Assembly (NCBI RefSeq): GCF_029892565.1
Contig: NZ_JARXVH010000006.1
Coordinates: 434,001-498,000 of the forward strand
From: Streptomyces pseudovenezuelae
GTDB lineage: Bacteria > Actinomycetota > Actinomycetes > Streptomycetales > Streptomycetaceae
DNA length: 64,000 nucleotides
Direction: 5' to 3'
In this document: one piece after another, positions 21,415 to 30,370 of the stretch
How the letters are laid out: each line of letters begins with the position of its first letter
Numbering within the stretch: position 1 is the first letter of the stretch
Made by a program: the position numbers and the translations under genes
Notes under the pieces: model-generated
What the model saw: only the letters and a program-made list of their open reading frames with translations
Databases searched by the model: none
What the model was told of the DNA's origin: nothing

Positions 21415-23082
21415 CTACGCGTCGTACAGGTCGGCCTTCCGCGGGCTCGGGTCCTGGACCGCGCCGCTGAGGAACGCCGACCTCGCGCCGAACTTCTCCG
21501 TGTCCACGCCGTTCTCCGCCAGGACCCTGATCGCCGCCGCGTGCACGACGCGCAGGACCGGTGTGGCCGCGCGCAGCGCGTCGTCGGCCATGAAGCGGTG
21601 GCGCCAGGGCTGGTCGGCCCAGGCGTGCCGCAGGCCGAACGGCTCGGGCAGGGCCATCGTGCCGCCGAGATGGTTCAGCAGCGGCGGGTACCAGGTGATC
21701 GGGGCGCGGACGGCGAGCCGTACGACCTCGTTCGTGGGGACCAGGGGCAGATTCACCGTCCGGGTCTCCCACCGCCTGACCGACCGCTGGACACTCCTGG
21801 TCGGGGCCGAGGGCTTGTCCATGAAGAGAGGGTTCACGGGGCCCAGCGCATGCCCGGTCACCTCGATGCGCAGCGTCTCGTGCAGCACCGTCACCGTGAT
21901 CATCATCGTGATGATCAACTGGCCGTCCCAGAGCGTCCACTGGACGCCGAGGTAGTGCCGCTCCCCGCTGCCGAACTGCTGCTTGTTGCAGATGTCCTGT
22001 ATCGAGTGGGTCCGGTGCTGGAAGGCCTCCACGTCCGCCGACTGCTCGGTCCGGGACACCCCCTTGGCGCCCTCGCCGATCGGCGTGACGATCCAGTGCC
22101 GTATCGAGGGCGGCGGGAAGCCGCCCGTGTTCAGCGGGCCGCGCTCCAGCATCCGCAGCTGGTCGTGGATGGAGCGTATGACGTCCCAGCTGCGGAACGG
22201 GTGGATCTCGCGGGTCGGGTCGGCCGGTGTCAGGTCCTCGGCGAGCTGCCAGCTGCCCCAGCGCGTCCCCATGCCGAGGATGCCCTTGGGGCCGGCGTAG
22301 AAGACGGCGTTGGACTGCTGCTCGGCGCTGAGCCTGGCGAGCGACTGGCGCAGCGCCTCGGCCTGGGTCTCGCCGGGGCTGGTCGGCACCGCTTCGGGGA
22401 CCTGGGCGCCGATGCTGCTGCCCGCGAGCAGGCTGTCCCAGCGGCCCCGCAGGTCCTTCGCCGCGCTCTCGCAGATCTGCTTGGCCCAGAACCAGCCGAG
22501 GACGGGAACGATCACGCACGCACGCGCGTACCAGGCCCAGAAACCCGTGAAGGGCATTTTGACCAGGAAGATGACGGCCAGGGCGCCGACGCCGACGAGC
22601 AGGGTCGTGGCGAGGGCCGAGGCCCTCTTGTTGGTGTTCTTGTCGATCATCGTGCGGATCTGGAAGACCAGCAGCCAGACCAGGAGCCCGGGCAGGAACA
22701 GCAGCCCGCACAGCACCATGACCGTGGAGAGCCGCTTGTCGCGCTCACGGCGGAGCCGGTACGCGGCCAGACAGTGCTCGACGACGACCTGGGGCTCCAT
22801 GCCGAAGGACTGGATGAGCGGTTTGCGGCCGGGCCCGATCATGCGGTCGATCACGGCCCGCGAGAACGCCTCGCCGAGGTTGGGCCTGAACAGCCCGGTC
22901 GACCATTTCTGGCCCGCCTTGATGGTCGTCTGGTGCCACTCGTTGTCGGCCTTCTTGATCTCCTCGACCGGGTTGTCCCGGTATGCCGCGGACGCGAGGG
23001 CGAACGTGGCCGTCTGGCTGCCGCCGCCCGACAGGGGCACCTGTGGCCCGAAGGCGTCCTCGTAACCCATCCCGACTGTCAT
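21415..23082 (-). CDS. Large conserved membrane protein of unknown function, 555 aa
   Basis: The start is taken at ATG 23082, where the sequence becomes Streptomyces-like; an open frame extends to 23220. Residues 125-205 carry two long hydrophobic segments (LSTVMVLCGLLFLPGLLVWL and LLVGVGALAVIFLV) and a weaker third. The rest, about 300 residues after them, is soluble and contains FYAGPKGILGMGTRWG and a helix-strand mix. No known catalytic motif. It appears to be a Streptomyces-specific family in this neighbourhood. It may form a unit with nothing else, since the EF-G2 gene upstream is separated by about 200 bases. Confidence 0.8.
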   Translation of the reverse strand: MTVGMGYEDAFGPQVPLSGGGSQTATFALASAAYRDNPVEEIKKADNEWHQTTIKAGQKWSTGLFRPNLGEAFSRAVIDRMIGPGRKPLIQSFGMEPQVVVEHCLAAYRLRRERDKRLSTVMVLCGLLFLPGLLVWLLVFQIRTMIDKNTNKRASALATTLLVGVGALAVIFLVKMPFTGFWAWYARACVIVPVLGWFWAKQICESAAKDLRGRWDSLLAGSSIGAQVPEAVPTSPGETQAEALRQSLARLSAEQQSNAVFYAGPKGILGMGTRWGSWQLAEDLTPADPTREIHPFRSWDVIRSIHDQLRMLERGPLNTGGFPPPSIRHWIVTPIGEGAKGVSRTEQSADVEAFQHRTHSIQDICNKQQFGSGERHYLGVQWTLWDGQLIITMMITVTVLHETLRIEVTGHALGPVNPLFMDKPSAPTRSVQRSVRRWETRTVNLPLVPTNEVVRLAVRAPITWYPPLLNHLGGTMALPEPFGLRHAWADQPWRHRFMADDALRAATPVLRVVHAAAIRVLAENGVDTEKFGARSAFLSGAVQDPSPRKADLYDA

Positions 23083-23291
23083 CCAACCGCCCCCGATCGC
23101 CGCGGTGTCGCTCCTGCGGCTTTCCCGACTTCCGTGCTCCGCACACCTGTTGATCAGGTCATCAGCGTATCCGCAGGCACGGACATTCGTCGGCGGACGG
23201 CCGAAGCCGCCCGCCGACACGGAAGGAAACGTTCCGCAACAGCCGCCGGAACAGCGCCCGGTGCCCGCTCAGCGGGCCCGTCAGGCGTCAA

Positions 23292-25490
23292 CTACGAGGC
23301 GTCGTGGGTCTGTTCACGGATCCTCTCGGCGATCTGCTGGGGCATCGGCTCGTGCCGGGCGTACGCCCGGTTGAAGCGCGCGGTGCCGTGCGAGAGGGAG
23401 CGCAGATCGACGGCGTACCGCCCGATCTCGATCTCCGGCACCTCGGCCCGTACGAGGGTGCGGGCGCCGCTGGTCTGTTCCGTGCCCAGCACCCGGCCGC
23501 GCCGCCCGGACAGGTCGCTCATCACGGCGCCCACGTAGTTGTCGCCGACCAGGATCGTCACCTCGGCCACCGGCTCCAGCAGATGGATGCCCACGTCGGT
23601 CGCGGCCTCGCGCAGCGCCAGCGCGCCGGCCGTCTGGAAGGCCGCGTCCGAGGAGTCCACGGAGTGCGCCTTGCCGTCGAGCAGCGTCACCCTCACGTCG
23701 ATGAGCGGATAGCCGGCCGCGACGCCCTTGGCCGCCTGGGTCCGTACCCCCTTCTCCACCGAGGGGATGAACTGGCGTGGTACCGCCCCGCCGATCACCT
23801 TGTCCACGAACTCGATGCCCGAACCGCCCGGCAGCGGCTCCACCTCGATCTCGCAGATCGCGAACTGCCCGTGCCCACCGGACTGTTTGACGTGCCGGCC
23901 CCGCCCCGCCGACCGGCTGGCGAACGTCTCCCGAAGAGAGACCTTGTGCGCCACGACATCCACCTGGACGCCGTAGCGGCTGCGCAGCCGTTCCAGTGCC
24001 ACGTCCGCGTGCGCCTCGCCCAGGCACCACAGCACCACCTGGTGGGTGTCCGGGTTCTGTTCGAGCCGCATCGTCGGGTCCTCGGCGACCAGCCGGGACA
24101 GGCCCTGCGAGAGCTTGTCCTCGTCGGCCTTGCTGTGCGCCTGGATGGCGAGCGGCAGCAGCGGGTCGGGCATCTCCCACGGCTCCATCAGCAGCGGGTC
24201 GTCCTTGGCGGAGAGGGTGTCGCCGGTCTCCGCGCGGCTCAGCTTCGCCACGCACGCGAGGTCGCCGGCGATGCAGTGGGTGAGCGTGCGCTGCTGCTTG
24301 CCGAAGGGCGCGGACAGGGCGCCGACGCGCTCGTCGACGTCGTGGTCCTCGTGCCCGCGGTCGGCGAGCCCGTGCCCGGAGACGTGCACCGTGTCGTCGG
24401 GGCGGAGGGTGCCGGAGAAGACCCGCACCAGTGAGACCCGGCCGACGTACGGGTCGGACGCCGTCTTCACGACCTCCGCGACCAGCGGCCCGTCGGGGTC
24501 GCAGGGTTTCAGCTCGCGCGGCTTGCCGGAGACCGTCGTGACACCGGGCGCGGCGCGCTCCAGCGGGGTCGGGAAGCCGCCGGTGATCAGCTCCAGGAGC
24601 TCGACGGTGCCCAGGCCCTGGCGGGCGCCCTCGGCCGCGGGGGCGGCGGCCAGGACCGGGAAGAACACGCCGCGTGCGACGGCCCGTTCCAGATCCTCGA
24701 CGAGCGTGCCGAAGTCGATCTCCTCGCCGCCGAGATAGCGGTCCATGAGGGTCTCGTCCTCGCTCTCCGCGATGATCCCCTCGATCAGCCGGTTGCGGGC
24801 CTCCTCGATCTCGGGCAGCTGGTCCGGGCCCGGCTCGGACTCCTTGCGCTCCCCGGATGCGTAGTCGAACAGCTTCTGCGACAGCAGCCCGATCAGTCCC
24901 GTCACGGGCGCGTGCCCGTCGGACCCCTGCGGGCCGTGCAGCGGCAGATACAGCGGAAGCACGGCGTCGGGGTCGTCCCGGCCGAAGGCCTCCGCGCAGG
25001 TCCGGGTCATCTCCTCGAAGTCCGCCCGCGCCGCCTCCAGATGCGTGACCACGATGGCCCGCGGCATGCCGACCGCCGCGCACTCCTCCCACACCATGCG
25101 CGTCGAGCCGTCCACGCCGTCGGAGGCCGAGACGACGAAAAGGGCCGCGTCCGCCGCTCGCAGACCGGCCCTCAGCTCCCCGACGAAGTCGGCGTATCCG
25201 GGGGTGTCGAGAACATTGACCTTGATGCCGTCCCATTCGACCGGCACCAGGGAGAGCTGCACCGAGCGCTGTTGTCGGTGCTCTATCTCGTCGTAGTCGG
25301 AAACGGTGCCGCCGTCCTCGACGCGGCCCGCCCGGTTCACGGCACCCGCGGTGAGCGCGAGAGCTTCCACCAAAGTGGTCTTGCCCGATCCGGAGTGGCC
25401 GACCAGCACCACATTCCGTACGGACGCGGGGTGGTCGGCCGCTGTTGCCCTGCCGGCGGCTCCGGGGTGTGCGTTCGCCTTGTCGCCCAT
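23292..25490 (-). CDS. Elongation factor G-like protein EF-G2
   Basis: At 732 aa from the ATG at 25490 behind GGGAGG. A GTPase domain starts with GHSGSGKTT (G1, residues 30-38) and DTPGYADF (G3). Domains II to V of EF-G follow. It belongs to the EF-G2/FusA2-like group, which binds ribosomes and GTP but is thought not to replace canonical EF-G. The usual G4 motif NKxD is replaced by THLE (in VVTHLEAARADFEE), an oddity that should alter guanine specificity. It is transcribed away from the pgsA operon. Assignment to the family is firm; the role, perhaps stress or ribosome regulation, is not. Confidence 0.92.
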   Translation of the reverse strand: MGDKANAHPGAAGRATAADHPASVRNVVLVGHSGSGKTTLVEALALTAGAVNRAGRVEDGGTVSDYDEIEHRQQRSVQLSLVPVEWDGIKVNVLDTPGYADFVGELRAGLRAADAALFVVSASDGVDGSTRMVWEECAAVGMPRAIVVTHLEAARADFEEMTRTCAEAFGRDDPDAVLPLYLPLHGPQGSDGHAPVTGLIGLLSQKLFDYASGERKESEPGPDQLPEIEEARNRLIEGIIAESEDETLMDRYLGGEEIDFGTLVEDLERAVARGVFFPVLAAAPAAEGARQGLGTVELLELITGGFPTPLERAAPGVTTVSGKPRELKPCDPDGPLVAEVVKTASDPYVGRVSLVRVFSGTLRPDDTVHVSGHGLADRGHEDHDVDERVGALSAPFGKQQRTLTHCIAGDLACVAKLSRAETGDTLSAKDDPLLMEPWEMPDPLLPLAIQAHSKADEDKLSQGLSRLVAEDPTMRLEQNPDTHQVVLWCLGEAHADVALERLRSRYGVQVDVVAHKVSLRETFASRSAGRGRHVKQSGGHGQFAICEIEVEPLPGGSGIEFVDKVIGGAVPRQFIPSVEKGVRTQAAKGVAAGYPLIDVRVTLLDGKAHSVDSSDAAFQTAGALALREAATDVGIHLLEPVAEVTILVGDNYVGAVMSDLSGRRGRVLGTEQTSGARTLVRAEVPEIEIGRYAVDLRSLSHGTARFNRAYARHEPMPQQIAERIREQTHDAS

Positions 25491-25777
25491 GGCCTTGCCT
25501 CCCGTGCACGGTGAGGTCACTGTGGGCGCGGACATGCGGGGGCCGCGTGCGGTGGCGGCTCCGGTGACGCCCGCGGTTCTTCGAGCTTTCCACTCCGGTC
25601 ACGGTGCGTCCATACAGCGGACGCGATCCCGCCGCACGCCGTCGGTCGTGGGCCGTCCGCCGGATCCACGGGCCGGGCGTCCGGGTGCCCGGACGTCGTA
25701 CACGCGCACGCGTGGCTACGATGGGCCAGCCGGTGGCCAGCAGGGGCCGCGCGGCCACACCGACCCTCGGGAAGGCC

Positions 25778-26449
25778 ATGCTGAACAAGTACGCGCGTGC
25801 ATTCTTCACGCGTGTTCTCACGCCGTTCGCCTCGTTCCTGATCCGGCGGGGCGTCAGCCCCGACACGGTCACGCTCCTGGGCACCGCCGGAGTGGTCGCG
25901 GGCGCGCTGGTCTTCTACCCCATGGGCGAGTTCTTCTGGGGCACGGTCGTGATCACGCTCTTCGTCTTCTCCGACCTCGTCGACGGCAACATGGCCCGCC
26001 AGCTGGGCCGCTCCAGCCGCTGGGGCGCCTTCCTGGACTCCACGCTCGACCGGGTGGCCGACAGCGCGGTCTTCGGCGGCCTGGCACTCTGGTACGCGGG
26101 CGGCGGTGACGACATCGCCCTGTGCGCCGTCTCGATCTTCTGTCTGGCCAGCGGCCAGGTGGTGTCGTACACCAAGGCGCGCGGCGAGTCGATCGGCCTG
26201 CCGGTCGCCGTCAACGGGCTGATCGAGCGGGCCGAGCGGCTGGTGATCTCGCTGGTCGCGTGCGGTCTCGCCGGTCTGCACAAATTCGGCGTCCCGGGCA
26301 TCCAGTACCTGCTGCCCGTCGCCCTGTGGATCGTCGCCGTCGGCAGCCTGGTCACGCTGATCCAGCGCGTCGTCACCGTCCGCCGGGAGTCGGCGGAGGC
26401 GGAGGCGCAGGCCGCGGCGGCCGAGCAGGAGAGCGGTGCGGCCACGTGA
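25778..26449 (+). CDS. pgsA: Phosphatidylinositol phosphate synthase (CDP-alcohol phosphatidyltransferase)
   Basis: At 223 aa. The CDP-alcohol signature D-x2-D-G-x2-A-R-x8-G-x3-D-x3-D is complete (Asp66, Asp69, Gly83, Asp87, Asp91), and six hydrophobic helices fit the fold. By analogy with mycobacterial PgsA1 it joins CDP-diacylglycerol and inositol 1-phosphate to give phosphatidylinositol phosphate, the base of PI and PIM lipids. It is followed, with GTGA overlap, by the acyltransferase and PimA genes, the same order as in Mycobacterium. The ATG at 25778 follows GGGAAGG. A phosphatidylglycerophosphate synthase role is excluded mainly by context. Confidence 0.93.
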   Translation: MLNKYARAFFTRVLTPFASFLIRRGVSPDTVTLLGTAGVVAGALVFYPMGEFFWGTVVITLFVFSDLVDGNMARQLGRSSRWGAFLDSTLDRVADSAVFGGLALWYAGGGDDIALCAVSIFCLASGQVVSYTKARGESIGLPVAVNGLIERAERLVISLVACGLAGLHKFGVPGIQYLLPVALWIVAVGSLVTLIQRVVTVRRESAEAEAQAAAAEQESGAAT

Positions 26450-27375
26450 GTGCGCGGGACCGGCTGACGGACGCGCTGTACGGCCTGGGCTGGGGCACGG
26501 TCAAGAAGCTCCCGGAACCGGTCGCCGTCCGGCTCGGCCGCACCATCGCCGACCTGGCCTGGAAGCGGCGCGGCAAGGGCGTCCAGCGCCTTGAGAGCAA
26601 CTACGCGCGCGTGGTGCCCGACGCGAGCCCCGAGCGCCTTGCCGAGCTCTCGCGCGCGGGCATGCGCTCGTACCTGCGCTACTGGATGGAGTCCTTCCGG
26701 CTGCCCGCCTGGAGCGCCGACCGGGTCAGGAACGGCTTCGACCCCAAGGACGCGCACCACCTGACCGACGGGATCGCCTCCGACCAGGGCGTCGTCCTCG
26801 CGCTGCCGCACATGGCCAACTGGGATCTCGCCGGCGCGTGGGTCACCACCAAACTTCAGACGCCCTTCACCACGGTCGCCGAGCGCCTCAAGCCGGAGAC
26901 CCTGTACGACCGTTTCGTCGCCTACCGCGAGGGCCTCGGCATGGAGGTCCTCCCGCACAGCGGCGGCACCGCCTTCGGCATGCTGGCCCGACGGCTGCGC
27001 GACGGCGGCCTGGTCTGCCTGGTCGCCGAGCGCGACCTGTCCTCCTCCGGCGTCGAGGTCCAGTTCTTCGGCGAGGCCACCCGGATGCCCGCGGGCCCGG
27101 CCCTGCTGGCCCAGCAGACCGGCGCGCTGCTGCTCCCGGTGACGCTCTGGTACGACGACTCGCCCGTCATGCGGGGGCGCGTCCATCCACCGATCGCGGT
27201 GCCGGAGACAGGTACCCGGGCCGAAAAGACGTCTGTCATGACACAGGCGCTGGCGGATGCCTTCGCCACGGGGATCGCCGACCACCCGGAGGACTGGCAC
27301 ATGCTGCAGCGCTTGTGGCTCAAGGATCTCGACCCTGCGAAGAATCCCGCCGACCCCGAGAAGGGGACCACGTGA
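26446..27375 (+). CDS. patA: Phosphatidylinositol mannoside acyltransferase (LpxL/HtrB superfamily)
   Basis: At 309 aa from a GTG overlapping pgsA. The catalytic HX4D motif is HMANWD (His122, Asp127), followed by VAERDLSSSGVEVQFFGE and the substrate-pocket MPAGPALLAQQTGA, typical of bacterial lipid A/PIM acyltransferases. It should transfer an acyl chain to the mannose of phosphatidylinositol monomannoside at the inner face of the membrane. The middle gene of pgsA-patA-pimA; coupled at both ends. Confidence 0.93.
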   Translation: MSARDRLTDALYGLGWGTVKKLPEPVAVRLGRTIADLAWKRRGKGVQRLESNYARVVPDASPERLAELSRAGMRSYLRYWMESFRLPAWSADRVRNGFDPKDAHHLTDGIASDQGVVLALPHMANWDLAGAWVTTKLQTPFTTVAERLKPETLYDRFVAYREGLGMEVLPHSGGTAFGMLARRLRDGGLVCLVAERDLSSSGVEVQFFGEATRMPAGPALLAQQTGALLLPVTLWYDDSPVMRGRVHPPIAVPETGTRAEKTSVMTQALADAFATGIADHPEDWHMLQRLWLKDLDPAKNPADPEKGTT

Positions 27376-28541
27376 GGATCGGCATCGTCTGCCCCTACTC
27401 CTGGGACGTGCCCGGCGGCGTCCAGTTCCACATCCGCGACCTCGCCGCGTACTTCATCCGCCTGGGCCACGAGGTCTCCGTCCTCGCCCCGGCCGACGAC
27501 GACACCCCACTGCCGCCGTACGTCGTCTCGGCGGGGCGCGCGGTCCCGGTGCCGTACAACGGCTCGGTGGCCCGCCTCAACTTCGGCTTCCTGAGCGCCG
27601 CGCGCGTGCGCCGCTGGCTGCACGACGGCGAGTTCGACGTCATCCACATCCACGAGCCGACCTCGCCGTCCCTCGGCCTGCTGGCCTGCTGGGCGGCCTC
27701 GGGCCCCATCGTGGCCACCTTCCACACCTCCAACCCGCGCTCGCGGGCCATGATCGCCGCGTACGCCATCCTCCAGGCGGCCCTGGAGAAGATCAGCGCG
27801 CGCATCGCGGTCAGCGAGTACGCCCGCCGTACCCTGGTCGAACACCTCGGCGGCGACGCGGTCGTCATCCCGAACGGCGTCGACGTCGACTTCTTCGCCC
27901 GCGCCGAGCCCAAGCCCGAGTGGCAGGGTGACACCCTCGGCTTCATCGGCCGCATCGACGAGCCCCGCAAGGGCCTCCCGGTCCTGATGCGCGCCCTCCC
28001 CAAGATCCTCGCCGAGCGCCCCCAGACCAGGCTCCTGGTGGCCGGCCGAGGCGACGAGGAGGAGGCGGTCGAGTCGCTGCCCGCCGAACTCCGCTCCCGC
28101 GTCGAGTTCCTGGGCATGATCAGCGACACGGACAAGGCCAGTCTGCTGCGCAGCGTCGACCTCTACGTCGCCCCCAACACCGGCGGCGAGAGCTTCGGCA
28201 TCATCCTCGTCGAGGCCATGTCCGCCGGCGCCGCCGTCCTAGCCTCCGACCTGGACGCCTTCGCCCAGGTCCTCGACCAGGGCGCCGCGGGCGAACTCTT
28301 CACCAACGAGAACCCCGACTCCCTGGCCGAGACGGCGGTACGCCTGCTCGGCGACCCGGCCCGCCTGACCGAGCTACGGACTCGGGGAAGCGCCCACGTA
28401 CGCCGCTTCGACTGGTCGACGGTCGGCGCGGACATCCTCTCGGTGTACGAGACGGTGACCGCGGGCGCGGCGGCGGTGGCGGCGGACGACGAGGGGCGGG
28501 GGCCGGGGTTGCGGGCGCGGTTCGGGCTGGCGCGGGACTGA
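27372..28541 (+). CDS. pimA: Phosphatidylinositol alpha-mannosyltransferase PimA
   Basis: At 389 aa from a GTG overlapping patA. GT-B fold, GT4 family: PYSWDVPGGVQFHI at the N-terminus (donor/acceptor loop), VIPNGVDVDFF at mid-length, and the E-x7-E pattern in GESFGIILVEAM. It transfers mannose from GDP-mannose to position 2 of the inositol ring of PI, the first PIM step. Gene context matches mycobacterial pimA exactly. The C-terminal 30 residues are Ala/Arg-rich and variable. Confidence 0.93.
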   Translation: MRIGIVCPYSWDVPGGVQFHIRDLAAYFIRLGHEVSVLAPADDDTPLPPYVVSAGRAVPVPYNGSVARLNFGFLSAARVRRWLHDGEFDVIHIHEPTSPSLGLLACWAASGPIVATFHTSNPRSRAMIAAYAILQAALEKISARIAVSEYARRTLVEHLGGDAVVIPNGVDVDFFARAEPKPEWQGDTLGFIGRIDEPRKGLPVLMRALPKILAERPQTRLLVAGRGDEEEAVESLPAELRSRVEFLGMISDTDKASLLRSVDLYVAPNTGGESFGIILVEAMSAGAAVLASDLDAFAQVLDQGAAGELFTNENPDSLAETAVRLLGDPARLTELRTRGSAHVRRFDWSTVGADILSVYETVTAGAAAVAADDEGRGPGLRARFGLARD

Positions 28542-28644
28542 GGCCGACGGCTCGGCGCCGTGGTAGCGGCTCTGTGCCGAGGCGAACGGCTTGACGCCTT
28601 GGGCAACGGCTTGGCGCCGAGGCTCTTCTCGACGCGGGGCCGCG

Positions 28645-28717
28645 TCTTTCAGCCCGTCCGGCGCTTGAGGACGAGGCCGTCCAGGCCGAAGCGGGGTTCT
28701 GGTGGCGGCAGCCCCCA
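28645..28717 (+). repeat. Dispersed Streptomyces intergenic repeat, copy 1
   Basis: A 73-base sequence starting TCTTTCAGCCCGTCCGGCG recurs in inverted orientation at 46109-46183 with a few changes. It contains GGCGGCAGCCCCCAG at its end. Similar elements are widespread between genes in Streptomyces. Confidence 0.85.
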
Positions 28718-28783
28718 GGACGACGGCCACGCCAACACCCCGCACGTCACAAGGCTGAACCCGCAGAGCGTAGGGTGCGGCGC

Positions 28784-29326
28784 GTGAGCGCTACCTTGAT
28801 CTGGATCCTCGTCGCCCTCGTGGCGATCGGCCTCTACCTGAGCTGGACGGCCGGCCGCCTGGACCGGCTGCACGCCCGGATCGACGCCGCCCGCGCGGCA
28901 CTTGACGCCCAGCTGCTCCGCAGGGCCTCCGTGGCCCAGGAGTTGGCGACCTCCGGCGTCCTGGACCCGGCCGCCTCGATCGTCCTGTACGAGGCCGCGC
29001 ACGCGGCCCGGCAGGCCGAGGAGGAGCAGCGGGAGGTCGCCGAGAGCGACCTGAGCCAGGCGCTGCGGGCCGTCTTCGCGGAGGCCCAGCAGGTGGAGGT
29101 GGTGCGCGAGGCGCCCGGCGGAGACTCGGCGGCCCACGAGCTCACCGAGGCCGTACGCCGCGTGCCGATGGCCCGGCGCTTCCACAACGACACGGTCGGC
29201 GCGGCCCGCCGCCTGCGCGACCACCGCAAGGTCCGCTGGTTCCGGCTGGCCGGTCACGCCCCGTTCCCGATGGCCTTCGAGATGGACGACGAGCCGCCGG
29301 CGGCCCTCGTGGACCGGGCGGCGTAG
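28784..29326 (+). CDS. LemA-like membrane-anchored protein, 180 aa
   Basis: One N-terminal hydrophobic helix (about residues 4-19) is followed by RLDRLHARIDAARAALDAQL and a long helical region with heptads, which resembles the LemA family layout. The C-terminal 60 residues are basic with AVRRVPMARRFHNDTV. A GTG at 28775 in the same frame is an alternative start; I prefer 28784. It sits before pdxST, as its homologue does in S. coelicolor. The function is unknown; attachment to the membrane with a cytoplasmic or external coiled coil is likely. Confidence 0.85.
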   Translation: MSATLIWILVALVAIGLYLSWTAGRLDRLHARIDAARAALDAQLLRRASVAQELATSGVLDPAASIVLYEAAHAARQAEEEQREVAESDLSQALRAVFAEAQQVEVVREAPGGDSAAHELTEAVRRVPMARRFHNDTVGAARRLRDHRKVRWFRLAGHAPFPMAFEMDDEPPAALVDRAA

Positions 29327-29384
29327 GCGACCGGGCGTTCCCTCGAACGCGAAAAGGATCCACCGCCTACCCATTGGCCCTTGC

Positions 29385-29400
29385 AGTGGACTGGTCCACT
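29385..29400. promoter_or_regulatory. Palindrome upstream of pdxST, candidate PdxR site
   Basis: AGTGGAC-TG-GTCCACT is a perfect 7-bp palindrome 51 bases before the pdxS start. The half-site resembles the AAAGTGGWCTA motif bound by the MocR-type regulator PdxR in Corynebacterium. Regulation by vitamin B6 status is inferred. Confidence 0.5.
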
Positions 29401-29450
29401 CGCGTTTCCTCGGTGGTGCAGAAACCCTCTTTCACCGAGTGAGGTCACCC

Positions 29451-30362
29451 GTGTCCAGCACGCTCTCCGAAAACCAGACCCCCGAGACCGGCACCGCGCG
29501 CGTGAAGCGCGGAATGGCCGAGCAGCTCAAGGGCGGCGTGATCATGGACGTCGTCACGCCGGAGCAGGCGAAGATCGCCGAGGACGCGGGCGCCGTCGCC
29601 GTCATGGCCCTGGAGCGGGTCCCGGCCGACATCCGCAAGGACGGCGGCGTGGCCCGGATGTCCGACCCGGACATGATCGAGGGCATCATCGAGGCCGTCT
29701 CCATCCCGGTCATGGCGAAGTCCCGCATCGGCCACTTCGTCGAGGCCCAGGTGTTGCAGTCCCTCGGCGTCGACTACATCGACGAGTCCGAGGTCCTCAC
29801 CCCGGCCGACGAGGTCAACCACTCCGACAAGTGGGCCTTCACGACCCCCTTCGTCTGTGGTGCCACCAACCTGGGCGAGGCCCTGCGCCGCATCGCCGAG
29901 GGCGCCGCGATGATCCGCTCCAAGGGCGAGGCCGGCACCGGCAACGTCGTCGAGGCCGTCCGCCACCTGCGCCAGATCAAGAACGAGATAGCCAGGCTGC
30001 GCGGCTACGACAACAACGAGCTGTACGCCGCCGCCAAGGAGCTGCGCGCCCCGTACGAGATCGTCCGCGAGGTCGCCGAACTCGGCAAGCTCCCGGTCGT
30101 GCTGTTCTCCGCCGGTGGTGTCGCCACCCCCGCCGACGCCGCGCTCATGCGCCAGCTCGGCGCCGAGGGCGTCTTCGTCGGCTCCGGCATCTTCAAGTCC
30201 GGCGACCCGGCCAAGCGCGCCGCCGCCATCGTGAAGGCGACCACCTTCTACGACGACCCGAAGATCATCGCCGAAGCGTCCCGCAACCTCGGCGAGGCCA
30301 TGGTCGGCATCAACTGCGACACCCTCCCCGAGGCCGAGCGCTACGCCAACCGCGGCTGGTAG
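29451..30362 (+). CDS. pdxS: Pyridoxal 5'-phosphate synthase, lyase subunit PdxS
   Basis: At 303 aa from the GTG at 29451 behind GAGG. It makes pyridoxal phosphate from ribose 5-phosphate, glyceraldehyde 3-phosphate and ammonia supplied by PdxT. VKRGMAEQLKGGVIMDV and MAKSRIGHFVEAQ (the latter carries the catalytic Lys that binds ribose phosphate) are typical, as is the GGVATPADAALMRQLGA phosphate-binding end. Full length, (beta/alpha)8 barrel. pdxT follows after eight bases. Confidence 0.97.
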   Translation: MSSTLSENQTPETGTARVKRGMAEQLKGGVIMDVVTPEQAKIAEDAGAVAVMALERVPADIRKDGGVARMSDPDMIEGIIEAVSIPVMAKSRIGHFVEAQVLQSLGVDYIDESEVLTPADEVNHSDKWAFTTPFVCGATNLGEALRRIAEGAAMIRSKGEAGTGNVVEAVRHLRQIKNEIARLRGYDNNELYAAAKELRAPYEIVREVAELGKLPVVLFSAGGVATPADAALMRQLGAEGVFVGSGIFKSGDPAKRAAAIVKATTFYDDPKIIAEASRNLGEAMVGINCDTLPEAERYANRGW

Positions 30363-30370
30363 TCACGTAG

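Noticed and set aside
21541..23538. 665-codon plus-strand frame opposite the 555-aa membrane protein gene
   Set aside because: Shadow frame; Arg/Pro/Gly-rich with no start site, and the minus-strand frame has clear membrane helices.
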